From assembly GCA_002353635.1 (NCBI GenBank), contig DEKA01000003.1:29505-45931 (forward strand): 16,427 nt of DNA, written 5' to 3'. The notes under the pieces are model-generated. The model worked only from the letters and a program-made list of their open reading frames with translations, was not told the origin of the DNA and did no database searches. Below are positions 15,628-16,427 of this stretch, in pieces. The position numbers and the translations under genes were made by a program. This DNA is from Lachnospiraceae bacterium UBA2734 (lineage in GTDB: Bacteria; Bacillota; Clostridia; Lachnospirales; Lachnospiraceae). Position 1 is the first letter of the stretch. Each line of letters starts with the position of its first letter.

Positions 15628-15659
15628 AATTATCTTTCCTGATAATTACTAAAAGTAAT
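15628..15659. promoter_or_regulatory. Two overlapping inverted repeats in the marR leader
   Basis: AATTATC/GATAATT (15628-15634 and 15641-15647) and ATTACT/AGTAAT (15645-15650 and 15654-15659) are both perfect. The second begins only a few bases after the expected marR transcription start. They may be extra operators or form alternative leader hairpins. Confidence 0.4.
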
Positions 15660-15663
15660 CATA

Positions 15664-15690
15664 TTGATCAGCATATGAATATGCTATACT
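15664..15690 (+). promoter_or_regulatory. Candidate extended -10 promoter for the PPC-domain gene
   Basis: TGCTATACT (15682-15690) is an extended -10. A TTGATC at 15664-15669 lies 15 bases before it, a short spacing that an extended -10 can tolerate. It overlaps the marR promoter on the other strand. The leader to the gene would be about 160 bases. Confidence 0.45.
15670..15685. promoter_or_regulatory. Probable MarR operator between divergent promoters
   Basis: AGCATAT (15670-15676) and ATATGCT (15679-15685) are perfect 7-base arms around a GA centre. The palindrome covers the marR -10 and touches the -10 of the divergent gene. Size and position fit a MarR-family operator. Binding by this MarR is inferred. 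Confidence 0.55.
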
Positions 15691-15698
15691 TATGTCAA
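15670..15698 (-). promoter_or_regulatory. marR-MATE operon promoter
   Basis: On the minus strand, a perfect TTGACA (15693-15698) and TATGCT (15670-15675) are separated by exactly 17 bases. This is the best promoter match in the window. Transcription would start near 15663. Confidence 0.65.
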
Positions 15699-15699
15699 G

Positions 15700-15828
15700 T
15701 GTACTGCTGAAAATAAACGACGGGCAGGATTGCAGTACAGCAAACAGCACCGGATATAAAGAGCAGATGCTATGAGAGAAAATGTTTCCGGAAAAGGATG
15801 TATTTTCAAAGGAGGGGATGTTCCGGAA
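15700..15828 (+). promoter_or_regulatory. Structured leader of the PPC-domain gene
   Basis: TGTACTGC (15700-15707) pairs perfectly with GCAGTACA (15732-15739). Further on, the palindrome TTCCGGAA occurs twice, at 15786-15793 and 15821-15828. Between them AAAGGAGGGG precedes an ATG at 15818 that opens a 21-codon frame overlapping the main start. The leader may fold or be partly translated; no known riboswitch class was recognised. Confidence 0.3.
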
Positions 15829-15857
15829 AGGAGATATTGCACAGAAGGAGGGAGCGG

Positions 15858-16286
15858 ATGGAATACAGAAGATTCGGCAGTAAGGTCGTTCTTCGGATTG
15901 ACCGGGGCGAAGAGGTAGTGAGCACAATCCTGCAGGTCTGCGAAAAAGAGCAGATCCGCTGCGCGAGTGTCCTTGGCATCGGCGCGGCAGATCATGTCGA
16001 GTTCGGCCTGTACAATGTTGCACAGCAGCATTACAACAAGACGGAACTCAATGAGCCGCTCGAGATAACGTCTCTTGCGGGCAGCATCACGCAGATGGAC
16101 GGAAAGGTTTACCAACACCTGCACATCAATGTGGCGGATGAGAATGGGGCCGTGCACGGAGGGCATCTCAACAGCGCCAGAATCAGCGGTACGTGTGAGA
16201 TTGTGCTGGACCTGATTGACGGGGAAGTCGGCAGAAGGAAGGATTGGATCACCGGCACCGGGCTCAACCTTTTTGCTTTTGATTGA
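15858..16286 (+). CDS. PPC/DUF296-domain protein
   Basis: A 142-residue single-domain protein of the plants-and-prokaryotes-conserved (PPC, DUF296) family, a small trimeric fold often linked to DNA binding. YQHLHINVADENGAVHGGHL near residues 87-106 is the diagnostic block, with histidines that may bind a metal, followed by GTCEIVLDLI. The early SVLGIGAADHVEFG also fits. There is no AT-hook as in plant members. The start at 15858 follows GAAGGAGG by about six bases. An in-frame ATG at 15798 would add 20 Arg-rich residues that look like untranslated leader. It is divergent from marR and may share its operator. Function unknown. Confidence 0.87.
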   Translation: MEYRRFGSKVVLRIDRGEEVVSTILQVCEKEQIRCASVLGIGAADHVEFGLYNVAQQHYNKTELNEPLEITSLAGSITQMDGKVYQHLHINVADENGAVHGGHLNSARISGTCEIVLDLIDGEVGRRKDWITGTGLNLFAFD

Positions 16287-16307
16287 TAATAAAAAGAATT
16301 GCCATTC

Positions 16308-16427
16308 GTGGATGCAGACATCAGACACAGACAATGGCTGCAAAGATCAGACACAGACGGTGGATGCAGACATTGGACACAGACAACGGCTGCAGACTGC
16401 TGACGGACAGAAATGGCGGCGGACACC
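16308..16427. repeat. 26-bp tandem repeat running off the window end
   Basis: Four successive 26-base units start at 16308, 16334, 16360 and 16386, with a partial fifth from 16412. The shared pattern is roughly GTGGATGCAGACATCAGACA followed by CAGACA. Odd and even units are more like each other (GTGGATG versus NTGGCTG or ACGGCTG), so a 52-base higher-order unit is also present. It starts 21 bases after the PPC stop. There are no spacers, so it is not a CRISPR array. Confidence 0.8.

Noticed and set aside
16308..16427. Possible CRISPR array
   Set aside because: The units are directly adjacent with no unique spacers, and no cas gene is present.

Overview
The window looks like chromosomal DNA of a low-GC-phylum (Bacillota) anaerobe, most likely a fairly GC-rich member of the Lachnospiraceae/Clostridia. 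This is inferred from strong AGGAGG-type ribosome binding sites, a lipoprotein-anchored binding protein, clostridial-style LivG/LivF/PgcA/MATE/MarR proteins and TTGACA/TATAAT-type promoters. No rRNA, tRNA, CRISPR array, phage gene or transposase was seen. Nothing in the sequence fixes the genus.

Layout. (1) 63-5198, plus strand: a complete branched-chain amino acid ABC importer in the order livJ-livH-livM-livG-livF. A strong stem-loop separates livJ from livH, and the last three genes overlap or nearly touch. (2) 5199-5477: a convergent gap filled with palindromic repeats. (3) 5478-6437, minus: a D-2-hydroxyacid dehydrogenase of the hydroxypyruvate/glycerate reductase type, with an A-rich tandem-repeat promoter region. 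(4) 6670-8028, minus: a first MATE-family exporter. (5) 8167-8335: two more palindromic repeats between divergent genes. (6) 8500-10542, plus: a small Dabb-domain protein followed 30 bp later by an alpha-phosphoglucomutase, probably co-transcribed. (7) 10745-12721, plus: a large ABC-class P-loop ATPase (PF09818-like) with an unusual Gly/Arg-rich N-terminus. (8) 12722-13526: an 805-bp convergent gap with no credible gene, holding four more palindromic repeats (one partial) and an AT-rich run of four related hairpins. (9) 13527-15531, minus: a MarR-type regulator followed by a second MATE exporter. It is divergent from (10) a PPC/DUF296 protein at 15858-16286, and the two promoters share a perfect inverted repeat. 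(11) 16308-16427: a 26-bp tandem repeat running off the window end.

How the parts work together. LivJ should bind leucine/isoleucine/valine or related amino acids outside the cell, LivH and LivM form the channel, and LivG and LivF power it. The marR-MATE pair is a classic self-regulated efflux unit, and the palindrome between the divergent promoters suggests that MarR also controls the PPC protein. The dehydrogenase, the phosphoglucomutase and the PF09818 ATPase have no obvious functional link to these.

The most unusual content is non-coding: a dispersed family of imperfect palindromes (seven recognisable copies plus one fragment) whose stem arms vary with compensatory changes while the loop-proximal blocks stay nearly fixed, and a separate array of four small hairpins. 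These repeats also create spurious small open frames that share one recurring peptide.
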